Positions 1-6,379 of a stretch of 23,605 nt of DNA are shown in pieces (the stretch's first letter is position 1; each line of letters starts with the position of its first letter). Made by a program: the position numbers and the translations under genes. The stretch spans positions 1-23,605 of the IMG/VR virus record IMGVR_UViG_3300030103_001858; one strand, 5' to 3'. Origin of the DNA: a virus. The notes beneath the pieces were generated by a model. The model was not told the origin of the DNA, ran no database searches, and saw only the letters and a list, made by a program, of their open reading frames with translations.

Positions 1-378
1 ACAGAACTTATTAAGGAAAAATACAACAAGTATAATTTAGAACCTAGTGATGTATTTAAACATCAACACTACATTATTATTACAAGAAGTGGTATTGATA
101 AAATACAAGCATTAGAAAACATTTTTATACATTATGAAGTAGTAAAATCAGAATCAAATTTTGCATCAGTTAAAGCAGTAGCTATGAAAGGGGATAAAAC
201 AATTGAAACTTTTGGTAGTGCTTTAAAAGGAGATTATAAAAATGGTAATTGCAATACTTGGTATGTTTTAGAGATGGCTGAAAAAAGGGCTATGTCTAGA
301 GCAGTTTTAAAGCTTACAGGTTTTTATGAACTTGGAGTTTTTGGAGAAGATGAAAGTGAAGAATTTAAAAATAATTAA
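1..378 (+). CDS. 5'-truncated conserved phage protein, probable recombination/replication accessory
   Basis: The reading frame is open from the first base of the window to the stop at 376-378, so the gene begins upstream; the ATG at 184 is only an internal methionine. The visible 125 residues end in a segment with the pattern YVLEMAEKRAMSRAVLKLTG followed by an acidic tail (GEDESEEF). An alanine/arginine-rich helix of this kind recalls single-strand annealing proteins of the ERF/Sak type, but I cannot identify the family from the fragment. It sits 12 nt upstream of an SSB-like gene, so a role in DNA recombination or replication is inferred from context only. Confidence 0.6.
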   Translation, partial: TELIKEKYNKYNLEPSDVFKHQHYIIITRSGIDKIQALENIFIHYEVVKSESNFASVKAVAMKGDKTIETFGSALKGDYKNGNCNTWYVLEMAEKRAMSRAVLKLTGFYELGVFGEDESEEFKNN

Positions 379-390
379 AATAATAAAAAA

Positions 391-744
391 ATGAATATAG
401 AAGGAAAATTAGTAAAAATATTTGATTTAGAAACAGGAGTGTCTAAAGCAGGTAAAGAATGGAAAAAGCAATCAATTTTATTAGAACAAAATACTCAATA
501 TAATAAAGAGGTAGTAATTACATTTACAGGGGATAAAATAAGTAAATTAAAACAAATACAAATAGGAGATAATTTAAGTTGTAATGTAAATATATCATCT
601 CGAGAATATAATGGTAAATGGTATCATAATATAAATGCTTGGACTTGTGCTTTAGCTAATAGTAATGTATATGAAAAACATACAGGAATAACAGGTGTAG
701 ATAATGCTATTAAAGAAGCTACAAATGATGATTTACCTTTTTAA
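391..744 (+). CDS. DUF3127-like single-stranded DNA-binding protein (OB fold)
   Basis: This 117-residue protein has the form of the DUF3127 family common in Bacteroidetes and their phages. It starts MNIEGKLVKI, has alternating beta-strand segments with the conserved stretch INISSREYNGKWYHNINAW-like around residues 66-84, and ends with the acidic tip DDLPF at 113-117. That tip closely resembles the C-terminal peptide of bacterial SSB (DDDIPF), which recruits other replication and repair proteins. Seen: the OB-like strand pattern and the tip. Known: DUF3127 proteins are OB-fold proteins. Inferred: it coats single-stranded phage DNA during replication. It lies between a probable recombination gene and the replication-initiation genes, and starts 12 nt after the previous stop behind an A-rich stretch. 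Confidence 0.8.
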   Translation: MNIEGKLVKIFDLETGVSKAGKEWKKQSILLEQNTQYNKEVVITFTGDKISKLKQIQIGDNLSCNVNISSREYNGKWYHNINAWTCALANSNVYEKHTGITGVDNAIKEATNDDLPF

Positions 745-746
745 TT

Positions 747-1265
747 ATGACAGATAAAATAAAATTTGAATTAATATGTGACCTTACTACAGACATAGTA
801 GGGTTACATAAAGGGGCATTGTCTAATAAAACAAGAAAGCAAACAATACATATACCTAGAATGGTTGCTTCAGTTGTTGCTAGACTAATAAATGATATAC
901 ATCCAACAATTATAGCTGATGTTTTAGAAAGAGATAGAACATCTATATTACATTATGAAAAATCTCATAAACATAATTATGCTTCATTTCCTAAATATAG
1001 AGATATATTTAATTTAATATATAATTCTTATATTCTTATACAAAAAAGCAAAAAAATATTTCATAATAATGATTTATTAAGAATGTTTTTAGTTAAATCA
1101 GGCATTAAAATAACATCAAAAAAACCTCAAGTTAAAATAAAAGTTAAAAGTGGAAAGTCAAAATATATAGTTAATACAAATTATTTTGATTTTTCTAATA
1201 ATGTTGATATAATAAAAGATGTTTTAAAAGATTATGAATATTCTATAGAAATAATAACAGTATGA
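747..1265 (+). CDS. Stand-alone DnaA domain IV-like DNA-binding protein
   Basis: This 172-residue protein carries, at about residues 30-75, a segment like the C-terminal DNA-binding domain of DnaA: a basic entry (KTRKQ), the helix around IPRMVASVVARLI, and then ERDRTSILHYEKSH, which parallels the DnaA signature RDHTTVLHA. There is no Walker A or B motif, so the AAA+ ATPase part of DnaA is absent. The C-terminal half is lysine-rich and ends in a predicted alpha/beta segment that I do not recognise. It overlaps the next gene by 4 nt (ATGA), and that gene looks like a replication initiator, so binding at the phage origin or recruitment of host replication proteins is a reasonable inference. It could instead be a transcription regulator. 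Confidence 0.6.
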   Translation: MTDKIKFELICDLTTDIVGLHKGALSNKTRKQTIHIPRMVASVVARLINDIHPTIIADVLERDRTSILHYEKSHKHNYASFPKYRDIFNLIYNSYILIQKSKKIFHNNDLLRMFLVKSGIKITSKKPQVKIKVKSGKSKYIVNTNYFDFSNNVDIIKDVLKDYEYSIEIITV

Positions 1266-1882
1266 AAGATAAACCAAATTATTATGCAGTTTTAACAGCA
1301 GAAGTTAGATATAATAAATATTTAACACCAAATGCTAAATTGTTATTTGCTGAAATTACTGCTTTATGTAATATGAATGGACAATGTTTTGCTACTAATA
1401 ATTACTTTGCTAAATTATATGGTAAATCTAAGACAAGTATATCTAAGTGGATAAGTCAATTAGCTACGTTTGGATATATAACAATAGAATATACATTTAA
1501 AGAAGGTAGTAAAGAAATTGATAAGAGGTATTTAAGAATAGTTAATGGAGGTATTAAAGAAAACTTAAAGGGGGGTATTAAAGAAAACTTAAAAGATAAT
1601 ACTACAAGTAATAATACTAATATTATATATAATAATAATATACGCTTTAAAAAACCATTAATATTTGAAATTAAGGAATATTGTTTAGAAAGAAATAATA
1701 ATATAGATGCAGAATCTTTTTATGATTTTTATGAATCTAAAAATTGGTTTGTAGGAAAAAATAAAATGAAAGATTGGAAAGCTTGTATAAGAACTTGGGA
1801 AAGAAGGAATAAGCCAAAAACAAGTACAAGTAAATTAGATGCTCAAATTAGTGAATGGCAAAAAGCAAAAAATTTATTATGA
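1262..1882 (+). CDS. Winged-helix replication initiator-like protein
   Basis: This 206-residue protein has an N-terminal helix-turn-helix (about residues 15-90) of the type found in phage replisome organisers: LTPNAKLLFAEI, then FATNNYFAKLYGKSKTSISKWI, then a wing ending near YLRIV. An asparagine-rich linker (about 95-130) follows and contains the exact duplication GGIKENLK. The C-terminal part (about 135-206) includes NWFVGKNKMKDWKACIRTWERR, a pattern usual in Bacteroidetes phage replication proteins, where it probably contacts the helicase or its loader. The arrangement of DNA-binding domain, repeat-encoded linker and C-terminal interaction domain parallels lambda O. The start overlaps the previous stop as ATGA. 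No helicase or primase is visible in the window, so the host replisome is probably recruited. Confidence 0.7.
   Translation: MKDKPNYYAVLTAEVRYNKYLTPNAKLLFAEITALCNMNGQCFATNNYFAKLYGKSKTSISKWISQLATFGYITIEYTFKEGSKEIDKRYLRIVNGGIKENLKGGIKENLKDNTTSNNTNIIYNNNIRFKKPLIFEIKEYCLERNNNIDAESFYDFYESKNWFVGKNKMKDWKACIRTWERRNKPKTSTSKLDAQISEWQKAKNLL
1547..1594 (+). repeat. Tandem 24-bp direct repeat inside the initiator gene (possible iterons)
   Basis: Two adjacent 24-bp units (1547-1570 and 1571-1594) share the core GGTATTAAAGAAAACTTAAA exactly. Each encodes GGIKENLK. The repeat lies between the codons for the DNA-binding domain and the C-terminal domain of the initiator-like protein, the same place where the lambda origin iterons lie in gene O. 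Confidence 0.9.
1595..1660. other. Very AT-rich tract next to the repeat, candidate replication-origin unwinding element
   Basis: This stretch downstream of the 24-bp repeats is almost entirely A/T and includes a perfect 14-nt palindrome, TATTATATATAATA, at 1621-1634. It encodes the asparagine-rich linker of the initiator-like protein. Direct repeats beside an AT-rich tract inside an initiator gene match the layout of lambda-type origins. The whole window is AT-rich and only two repeat units are present, so the assignment is tentative. Confidence 0.3.
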
Positions 1883-2067
1883 TAAAAGAATATAAACAAA
1901 TGAAGTATTTAGAAAATTTACATAAAAAAAATACAATCGATTTAGATAAATATTTTAAATATAGTGGTAAAATAGAAGTAGGCAAAAAATTCAAAGAGCC
2001 TAAAGGAGACTATGTATATAAACATAGGATTATAATTAATAATGATATGAGTAAATATAAATTTTAA
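1879..2067 (+). CDS. Small lysine/tyrosine-rich hypothetical protein
   Basis: I do not recognise this product of about 62 residues. I chose the ATG at 1879 because it forms an ATGA overlap with the stop of the initiator-like gene, the junction type used repeatedly here; an in-frame ATG at 1855 would overlap more deeply. The protein is basic, rich in Lys and Tyr, with no Cys and no hydrophobic segment long enough for a membrane helix. Its position in the replication block is the only clue to function. Confidence 0.55.
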   Translation: MIKEYKQMKYLENLHKKNTIDLDKYFKYSGKIEVGKKFKEPKGDYVYKHRIIINNDMSKYKF

Positions 2068-2068
2068 T

Positions 2069-2365
2069 ATGGATAAAATAGAAAAAGGAGAAATAATATA
2101 TGGTAATTTAAAAATAAGCTATCAAAAAAATAATAGAAATTATATAAAAAATTTAAATGAAATAGTTTTTTCAAAAAAATATAATGATGAATTATTTCCA
2201 ATATTGGATAATAAATTATATTCTGTAATTTTAAGGAAATTAGAAAAAAACATATATCATCATCATTTATTAAAAAATATTAAAGTTTTAGATTTAAAAA
2301 TAATAGCAAGAACAGGTTATATAGATAAAAAATATTATGAAAACATTACAAGAGGAAAACATTAA
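2069..2365 (+). CDS. Hypothetical protein, 98 aa
   Basis: I do not recognise this protein. It is basic, rich in Lys, Asn, Ile and Tyr, and without a signal peptide or membrane segment. It begins one nucleotide after the previous stop and its 3' end overlaps the next gene by 29 nt, so it is held in the operon by tight packing. The base composition matches its neighbours. No domain can be named. Confidence 0.55.
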   Translation: MDKIEKGEIIYGNLKISYQKNNRNYIKNLNEIVFSKKYNDELFPILDNKLYSVILRKLEKNIYHHHLLKNIKVLDLKIIARTGYIDKKYYENITRGKH

Positions 2366-2699
2366 ACAACTAACAGAAAGTTTATTAGATTTAATCGCTA
2401 AAACATCTGTAGAATTAGGACATAGAGCAGATGCACAAACAATGGCTTCATTGGCTAAAATATTAGCTGAAGATTTGAAAAAAGAAAATAGATTTAAAAG
2501 AATGTATTTAAATCAAATTATTGATGCTTTTTATATGGGGGTTCGTTATAGTGATTTTGAACCATTTTTAAATATAAGAACATTTTATCGTTGGATATTA
2601 CAGCATAAAAAAAGAATATCAGATGCAATTTATAGGACTGAAACTTTGAAGCAGAAGAATGTAGAATTTTATCAACCACAATTAAAACAAATAAAATGA
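2337..2699 (+). CDS. Helical hypothetical protein, probable replication accessory
   Basis: This 120-residue, mostly helical protein contains MASLAKILAEDLKKENRFKRMYLNQIIDAFYMGVR and then FEPFLNIRTFYRWILQHKKR in separate blocks (about residues 35-70 and 75-95). The second block, an aromatic segment leading to a Trp-containing helix, recalls small proteins often found beside replication genes in Bacteroidetes phages, but I cannot give a family name. It overlaps the upstream gene by 29 nt and the downstream gene by 4 nt (ATGA). A link to helicase loading is a guess from position. Confidence 0.55.
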   Translation: MKTLQEENIKQLTESLLDLIAKTSVELGHRADAQTMASLAKILAEDLKKENRFKRMYLNQIIDAFYMGVRYSDFEPFLNIRTFYRWILQHKKRISDAIYRTETLKQKNVEFYQPQLKQIK

Positions 2700-2974
2700 A
2701 AACAATCAGAATTACTAGAGATGAAATAAAAACTCAAAAAGATGCTATATTATGGCATTTAAAAACTTATGGTAACATAACAAGTTGGGAAGCAATTAAA
2801 GAATATGGAGCTACTCGTTTATCAGGTATAATATTTGATTTAAAAGATGAAGGTTATCCAATAGAAACTAATTTAATAGAATGGAAAACTAGATTTGGAA
2901 GAACTACGAATATAGCTAGGTATCAGTATTATAAACCTATACCAAAAGATGAACAAATGATTATATGGGGGTAA
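2696..2974 (+). CDS. Small winged-helix/HTH DNA-binding protein
   Basis: This 92-residue protein has a clear helix-turn-helix: TQKDAILWHLKTYGNITSWE, then AIKEYGATRLSGIIFDLKDEG, then a strand pair around PIETNLIEW. This matches small phage HTH proteins of the Pfam HTH_39 type (pattern: question of which genes are 'rules' read as ITSWEAI..G.TRLS..I..L...G). It probably acts as a DNA-binding regulator or replication cofactor. The start is in an ATGA overlap with the previous gene and the end overlaps NinG by 10 nt, so all three are probably co-translated. No ligand or multimerisation domain is visible. Confidence 0.7.
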   Translation: MKTIRITRDEIKTQKDAILWHLKTYGNITSWEAIKEYGATRLSGIIFDLKDEGYPIETNLIEWKTRFGRTTNIARYQYYKPIPKDEQMIIWG

Positions 2975-3378
2975 AAAAATCAATAAGTAAACTAAAAAAA
3001 GAATTAGATAAGTGGTTTAGTTTATATATAAGATTAAAAGATTGTGATGATAATGGTATGGTAAAATGTTATACATCAGGTAGGAAATATCATTATAAAC
3101 AAATCCATGCAGGACATTTTATGAGTAGACGTCATTTATCGACACGTTGGTTAGAAAAAAATGTTAAACCCCAATCAGCAGCAGATAATTTATTTGGACA
3201 GGGAGAACAATATAAGTTTGGATTGCAATTAGATAATGAATATGGTATAGGTACTGCTGAAGAATTACAATTTAAAGCAAGACAGACTTATAAAATTACT
3301 AGAGTAGAATATATAGAAAAAATAAGTTATTATAAAGAACTTGTTAAAAACTTAAAAAAACAAAAAAAACTCGAATAA
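2965..3378 (+). CDS. ninG: NinG/Rap-like recombination nuclease, zinc cysteines missing
   Basis: This 137-residue protein has the NinG layout: a helical N-terminus, a treble-clef/HNH-like core with AGHF at 49-52 and STRWLEKNVKPQ at 59-70, then NLFGQGEQYKFGLQLDNEYG. Lambda NinG (Rap) is a Holliday-junction-type endonuclease used in recombination and replication-intermediate processing. Family members usually hold zinc with CxxC before the core and CxxC after it. Here the first pair reads CYTS (C35, S38) and the second reads SAAD (S71, D74), so only one of four cysteines remains, while the GHF histidine is kept. The start overlaps the previous gene by 10 nt. The family call is secure; retained activity is not. 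Confidence 0.8.
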   Translation: MGVKKSISKLKKELDKWFSLYIRLKDCDDNGMVKCYTSGRKYHYKQIHAGHFMSRRHLSTRWLEKNVKPQSAADNLFGQGEQYKFGLQLDNEYGIGTAEELQFKARQTYKITRVEYIEKISYYKELVKNLKKQKKLE

Positions 3379-3387
3379 ATATTTTTA

Positions 3388-3395
3388 TATATTTG
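3388..3395 (+). promoter_or_regulatory. Possible host-type (Bacteroidetes) promoter -7 element
   Basis: TATATTTG matches the Bacteroidetes primary-sigma -7 consensus TAnnTTTG. It lies in the 21-nt gap before the gene at 3400, so a transcript would begin at or very near that ATG. No clear TTTG is seen at the -33 position. In AT-rich DNA this match can occur by chance. Confidence 0.3.
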
Positions 3396-3399
3396 AGAT

Positions 3400-3762
3400 A
3401 TGACAAAACCCATATTTGCAAATACTATGCATCAAATAATTATAAATGATTATCTGAAGTTAATGCTATCATTCGTCAAAGAGATTTCATCTGAAACAAA
3501 ATACGAAAATTTTAAAGAAGTTTTAGAATTAATTATAGAATATCATAATAGTTATGGTAAAGATGTTTCTGTAATATCAGGTAATTGGAATGATTGGTTA
3601 ATGATTATACCTATAAATACATCAGTTATGGTTAATGGTTTTTTTGCAGGTATACAAACAAAAAGAAATTTAGAATCTATAAGGGCATATAAATTGTTGT
3701 TAGACAATGCTTTAGAAATGTTAGTGAGAGATTTAAGAGATATAGAAAAAAATAATGAATAA
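3400..3762 (+). CDS. Hypothetical protein, 120 aa
   Basis: I do not recognise this protein. Helical N- and C-terminal thirds flank a central segment containing YGKDVSVISGNWNDWLMIIP. It has no Cys, no signal peptide and no convincing membrane helix. It is the first gene after a rare gap (3379-3399) holding a candidate host-type promoter, and it overlaps the sigma-like gene by 8 nt at ATGAATAA, so it may be co-expressed with that factor. No function can be assigned. Confidence 0.6.
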   Translation: MTKPIFANTMHQIIINDYLKLMLSFVKEISSETKYENFKEVLELIIEYHNSYGKDVSVISGNWNDWLMIIPINTSVMVNGFFAGIQTKRNLESIRAYKLLLDNALEMLVRDLRDIEKNNE

Positions 3763-4306
3763 AATATATCAAGAAGTAGCTAATTGTAGAGAAACATTCA
3801 TAGAAATGTCTTATTCTTTTAGTCTTGATGAAAATGAAATTAATGAAGTTGTACAAGAATTAATGTTATATTTTATGCAAATGAATCCAGATACTTTAAA
3901 GTCTATATATAAAAAAGATGGCACTAAAGGTATAATCAGTTATGGTGCAGTTGTTTTGAGAAGAAGTTTTACAAGTCCTAGAAGTCCTTATTATTATAAA
4001 TATAAAAAATATTATACTAATTTAGATAGTTACTCTAGCAATATAACTTATGAAGTAAAAAGTATTAATGAAAAAAATTTATATAATATACCAAACCAAG
4101 AAGAATATAAACAATGGCAAAAGTTAGAATTAATAGACAAAGCATTAGATGAATTTTATTGGTATGATAGAGATGTATTTAAGCTTTATTATTATGAAGG
4201 AAATACATTAAGTGGATTAGCAAAAAAAACAGGTATAAGCAGAAATAGTTTATTTTCTACTATTGATAAAGTAAGAGAACAATTAAAAGAACTTTTAGAT
4301 GAATAA
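3755..4306 (+). CDS. Sigma-70-like RNA polymerase factor
   Basis: This 183-residue protein resembles compact sigma-70 family proteins. The N-terminal helical part (about residues 5-50, with ENEINEVVQELMLYFM) fits region 2. The C-terminal part (about 125-183) fits region 4: DRDVFKLYYYEGNTLSGLAK, then a helix-turn-helix TGISRNSLFSTIDKVREQLK. Such proteins either redirect host RNA polymerase to phage promoters or act as HTH proteins with no sigma activity. The window contains a repeated promoter-like motif (TTCTATTATAT) before late gene blocks, which would be a natural target; that link is inference. The gene overlaps both neighbours by 8 nt, at the same ATGAATAA sequence. Confidence 0.65.
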   Translation: MNKIYQEVANCRETFIEMSYSFSLDENEINEVVQELMLYFMQMNPDTLKSIYKKDGTKGIISYGAVVLRRSFTSPRSPYYYKYKKYYTNLDSYSSNITYEVKSINEKNLYNIPNQEEYKQWQKLELIDKALDEFYWYDRDVFKLYYYEGNTLSGLAKKTGISRNSLFSTIDKVREQLKELLDE

Positions 4307-4697
4307 ATTTTTTGTATCTGATGAAATATATGATGATAGGTTAAATATCTGTAAAAATTGTGATTATTATTTTAAACCAACAGGAAGCTGCAAAATTTGT
4401 TTATGTTTCATGTCTATCAAAGCAAGAATCAGTTTGATGGAATGCCCACAAAAATATTGGTTAAAAACAAAGGAAGTAGAACAACCTGAAGGTATTCCTG
4501 ATGAATTAATACAAGAAGTAATAGTGTTGTGGGAAGATATAAAAACAGGTATAGCAAAGAATCAAGCAGCTAAAAAAAGAATGATAACATTATTTAACAC
4601 AATTTATGGTAGTAATTATGATACAGGAACAAGTTGTAGTACTTGTTTAAATGATTGTTTTAAAGGAATAAAAAGAATATATGAAAAATACAAATAA
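4299..4697 (+). CDS. Zinc-ribbon protein with two cysteine clusters
   Basis: This 132-residue protein opens with a metal-binding pattern: C18xxC21, C31xxC34 and a following CP..YW at 49-54. The C-terminus holds a second cluster, CSTCLNDC at about 116-123. The central part (about 60-105) is helical. Small phage proteins with a C-terminal CP-x-x-W ribbon are common in Bacteroidetes phages and are of unknown function. I infer zinc binding and a nucleic-acid or protein-contact role; no catalytic motif is visible. It follows the sigma-like gene with an 8-nt overlap and overlaps the next gene by 17 nt. Confidence 0.65.
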   Translation: MNKFFVSDEIYDDRLNICKNCDYYFKPTGSCKICLCFMSIKARISLMECPQKYWLKTKEVEQPEGIPDELIQEVIVLWEDIKTGIAKNQAAKKRMITLFNTIYGSNYDTGTSCSTCLNDCFKGIKRIYEKYK

Positions 4698-4947
4698 AAT
4701 ACCAAATTATTATATAGGTAAATATTATAAATATGAAGCTAGAAAAGTTATAGCAGATTGGGAATTAAGTTATAATGTAGGTAATTCTGTTACATATCTT
4801 TTAAGATGTGGTAAAAAAACAGAAAAGGGAATGAGCAATATAGATAAACATATAGAAGATGTAAAAAAAGCAATACACCATTTAGAATTTGAATTAGAAG
4901 AATTAGAGAAAAAGAAATTAAGCAAAGTCAGATTAAATCATATTTAA
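4681..4947 (+). CDS. DUF3310-like (SaV-type) small protein
   Basis: This 88-residue protein follows the DUF3310 pattern: a YYIGKYYKYEARKVI-like opening, then LSYNVGNSVTYLLRCGKK at about 29-46 (the family's GNAIKYLLRAGKK block), then a helix IDKHIEDVKKAIHHLEFELEELEKK with the EDLKKA-type turn. DUF3310 proteins are widespread in phages and often named 'nucleotide kinase', a label with little support, and no P-loop is present here. It overlaps the zinc-ribbon gene by 17 nt. Confidence 0.7.
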   Translation: MKNTNKIPNYYIGKYYKYEARKVIADWELSYNVGNSVTYLLRCGKKTEKGMSNIDKHIEDVKKAIHHLEFELEELEKKKLSKVRLNHI

Positions 4948-4948
4948 A

Positions 4949-5185
4949 ATGTTATTATTTCAATGCAATAAATGTGAAATACAAAAGCAATTAACTAAAG
5001 TTGTAATGAAAGTTGTTAATGGTAAAATTTGCAATATAGGGTCTGAATGTCCTAAATGTGGTGAATATATGCAAGAAGTAGAAAAAGAATTTGGTGGGTT
5101 TCCTAATATAAAAAGAACAGAACCATCACTTAGTAAAAGAAAAGATAAAATATGGAAAGAAGCTAAAGAAAAACTTACAAATTAA
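4949..5185 (+). CDS. Small zinc-ribbon protein, 78 aa
   Basis: The protein has C6xxC9 near the N-terminus and C34PKC37GEYM further on, with an extra C28, the spacing of a rubredoxin-like zinc ribbon. The C-terminal half is lysine-rich and probably helical. It may bind nucleic acid. It overlaps the methyltransferase start by a single base (TAATG), suggesting coupled translation, but there is no evidence that it takes part in methylation. Confidence 0.6.
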   Translation: MLLFQCNKCEIQKQLTKVVMKVVNGKICNIGSECPKCGEYMQEVEKEFGGFPNIKRTEPSLSKRKDKIWKEAKEKLTN

Positions 5186-5844
5186 TGAAAATATTAAATT
5201 TATATGCATGTCTTGGTGGTAATCGATACAAATGGAATGAAGTTAAAGATGATATAGAAGTAACAGCAGTAGAACTTGACACAGAATGTGCTAGATTATA
5301 TCAAGAAAGATTTCCTAATGATAAGGTAATTGTAGAAGATGCACATCAATATTTGTTAGACCATTATAAAGAATACGATTTTATATGGAGTTCTCCACCA
5401 TGTCCTACTCATAGCAGATTTAATTTATCTATGAAAACAGTACAAAAAATGAGATATCCAGATATGCAATTGTATCAAGAAATAATTTTTTTAGATACTT
5501 TTTTTAAAGGTAAATATTGTGTTGAGAATGTAATACCATATTATAAACCATTAATTACTGCACATAAAAGAGGTAGACATTTATATTGGACTAATTTTAA
5601 TTTACCTAATAACATAAATGAAAGAAAAAACCCACAATTATCAAGAGGTCTATCTAAAGATATAATTTTAAATCTTTCAAAATATCACGATTATGATTTT
5701 AAAAAATATAAAGGTAAACAAGATATGAGAAAAATTGCAAGAAATTTAGTTGATTATGAAGCAGGTAAAACTATATTTGAAACAATGTTGGGAATAATAA
5801 AAAAAGAAAATATTAATCAAACAGAATTATTTTCATTAAAATAA
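5185..5844 (+). CDS. DNA (cytosine-5)-methyltransferase, compact phage form
   Basis: This 219-residue protein has the main C5-methylase motifs: motif I NLYACLGGN (5-13), which binds S-adenosylmethionine; an acidic residue after the second strand (VELD, 29-32); motif IV SSPPCPTHS (69-77) with catalytic C73; motif VI VENV (113-116); and a motif VIII-like KRGRHLYW (128-135). It transfers a methyl group to cytosine in DNA. It is short compared with bacterial restriction-linked enzymes (usually over 300 aa), so the target-recognition region is small; similar compact forms occur in Bacteroidetes phages. No cognate restriction enzyme is nearby, so protection against host restriction is the likely role. 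It is the last gene before late motif A. Confidence 0.85.
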   Translation: MKILNLYACLGGNRYKWNEVKDDIEVTAVELDTECARLYQERFPNDKVIVEDAHQYLLDHYKEYDFIWSSPPCPTHSRFNLSMKTVQKMRYPDMQLYQEIIFLDTFFKGKYCVENVIPYYKPLITAHKRGRHLYWTNFNLPNNINERKNPQLSRGLSKDIILNLSKYHDYDFKKYKGKQDMRKIARNLVDYEAGKTIFETMLGIIKKENINQTELFSLK

Positions 5845-5855
5845 ATTAAATAAAA

Positions 5856-5869
5856 TTCTATTATATTAT
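5856..5869 (+). promoter_or_regulatory. Late-promoter-like motif, copy A
   Basis: TTCTATTATATTAT abuts the ATG at 5870. The TATTAT core (5859-5864) is 5 nt from the ATG. It shares TCTATTATAT and this spacing with copies at 9173, 18278 and 21380. It heads the ParB-ABC/GNAT-terminase block. Confidence 0.55.
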
Positions 5870-6379
5870 ATGAAGTTAAAAATCAATGAGTTAAAACCTA
5901 ATCTTGCTAATCCAAGAATTATAAAAGATGATAAGTTTAAGAAGCTTGTTCAATCTATAAAAGATTTTCCTGAAATGTTAGAATTAAGACCAATAGTTGT
6001 CGATGAAAATATGACTATTCTTGGTGGTAACATGCGACATAAAGCTTGTATTGAAGCAGGTTTGAAAGAAGTTCATGTTAAAATTGCTAAAGGATTAACA
6101 GAAGAACAGAAAAAAGAATTTATAGTAAAAGACAATGTAGGTTTCGGAGAATGGGAATGGGATATATTAGCTAACGAATGGAACAGCTTAGATTTATCAG
6201 AATGGGGCTTAGATGTATGGCAAAATGAAGATGATAAAGAAACATCAATTAAAGATATATCAGAAAATATATCAGATGAATTTAGAGTAGAAGTAGAACT
6301 AACATCAGAAAGAGAACAAGAAGCATTGTTTAATGATTTAACTAAAAAAGGATATAAATGCCGAATTTTAACATTTTAA
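5870..6379 (+). CDS. ParB/Srx-fold DNA-binding or nuclease-like protein
   Basis: This 169-residue protein carries the ParB N-terminal domain: NPR at 14-16, RPIVVD at 40-45, GGNMRHKA at 52-59 (the ParB box that binds CTP or nucleotide in characterised members) and EFIVKDN at 83-89, then a FGEWEWDIL segment. No HTH of chromosomal ParB follows; the C-terminal 45 residues form a small acidic alpha/beta module. Phage proteins of this form are frequently linked to DNA modification genes rather than to partitioning. There is no ParA in the window. It overlaps the ABC/GNAT gene by 22 nt, so the two products probably work together. The start directly follows late motif A. Confidence 0.75.
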   Translation: MKLKINELKPNLANPRIIKDDKFKKLVQSIKDFPEMLELRPIVVDENMTILGGNMRHKACIEAGLKEVHVKIAKGLTEEQKKEFIVKDNVGFGEWEWDILANEWNSLDLSEWGLDVWQNEDDKETSIKDISENISDEFRVEVELTSEREQEALFNDLTKKGYKCRILTF

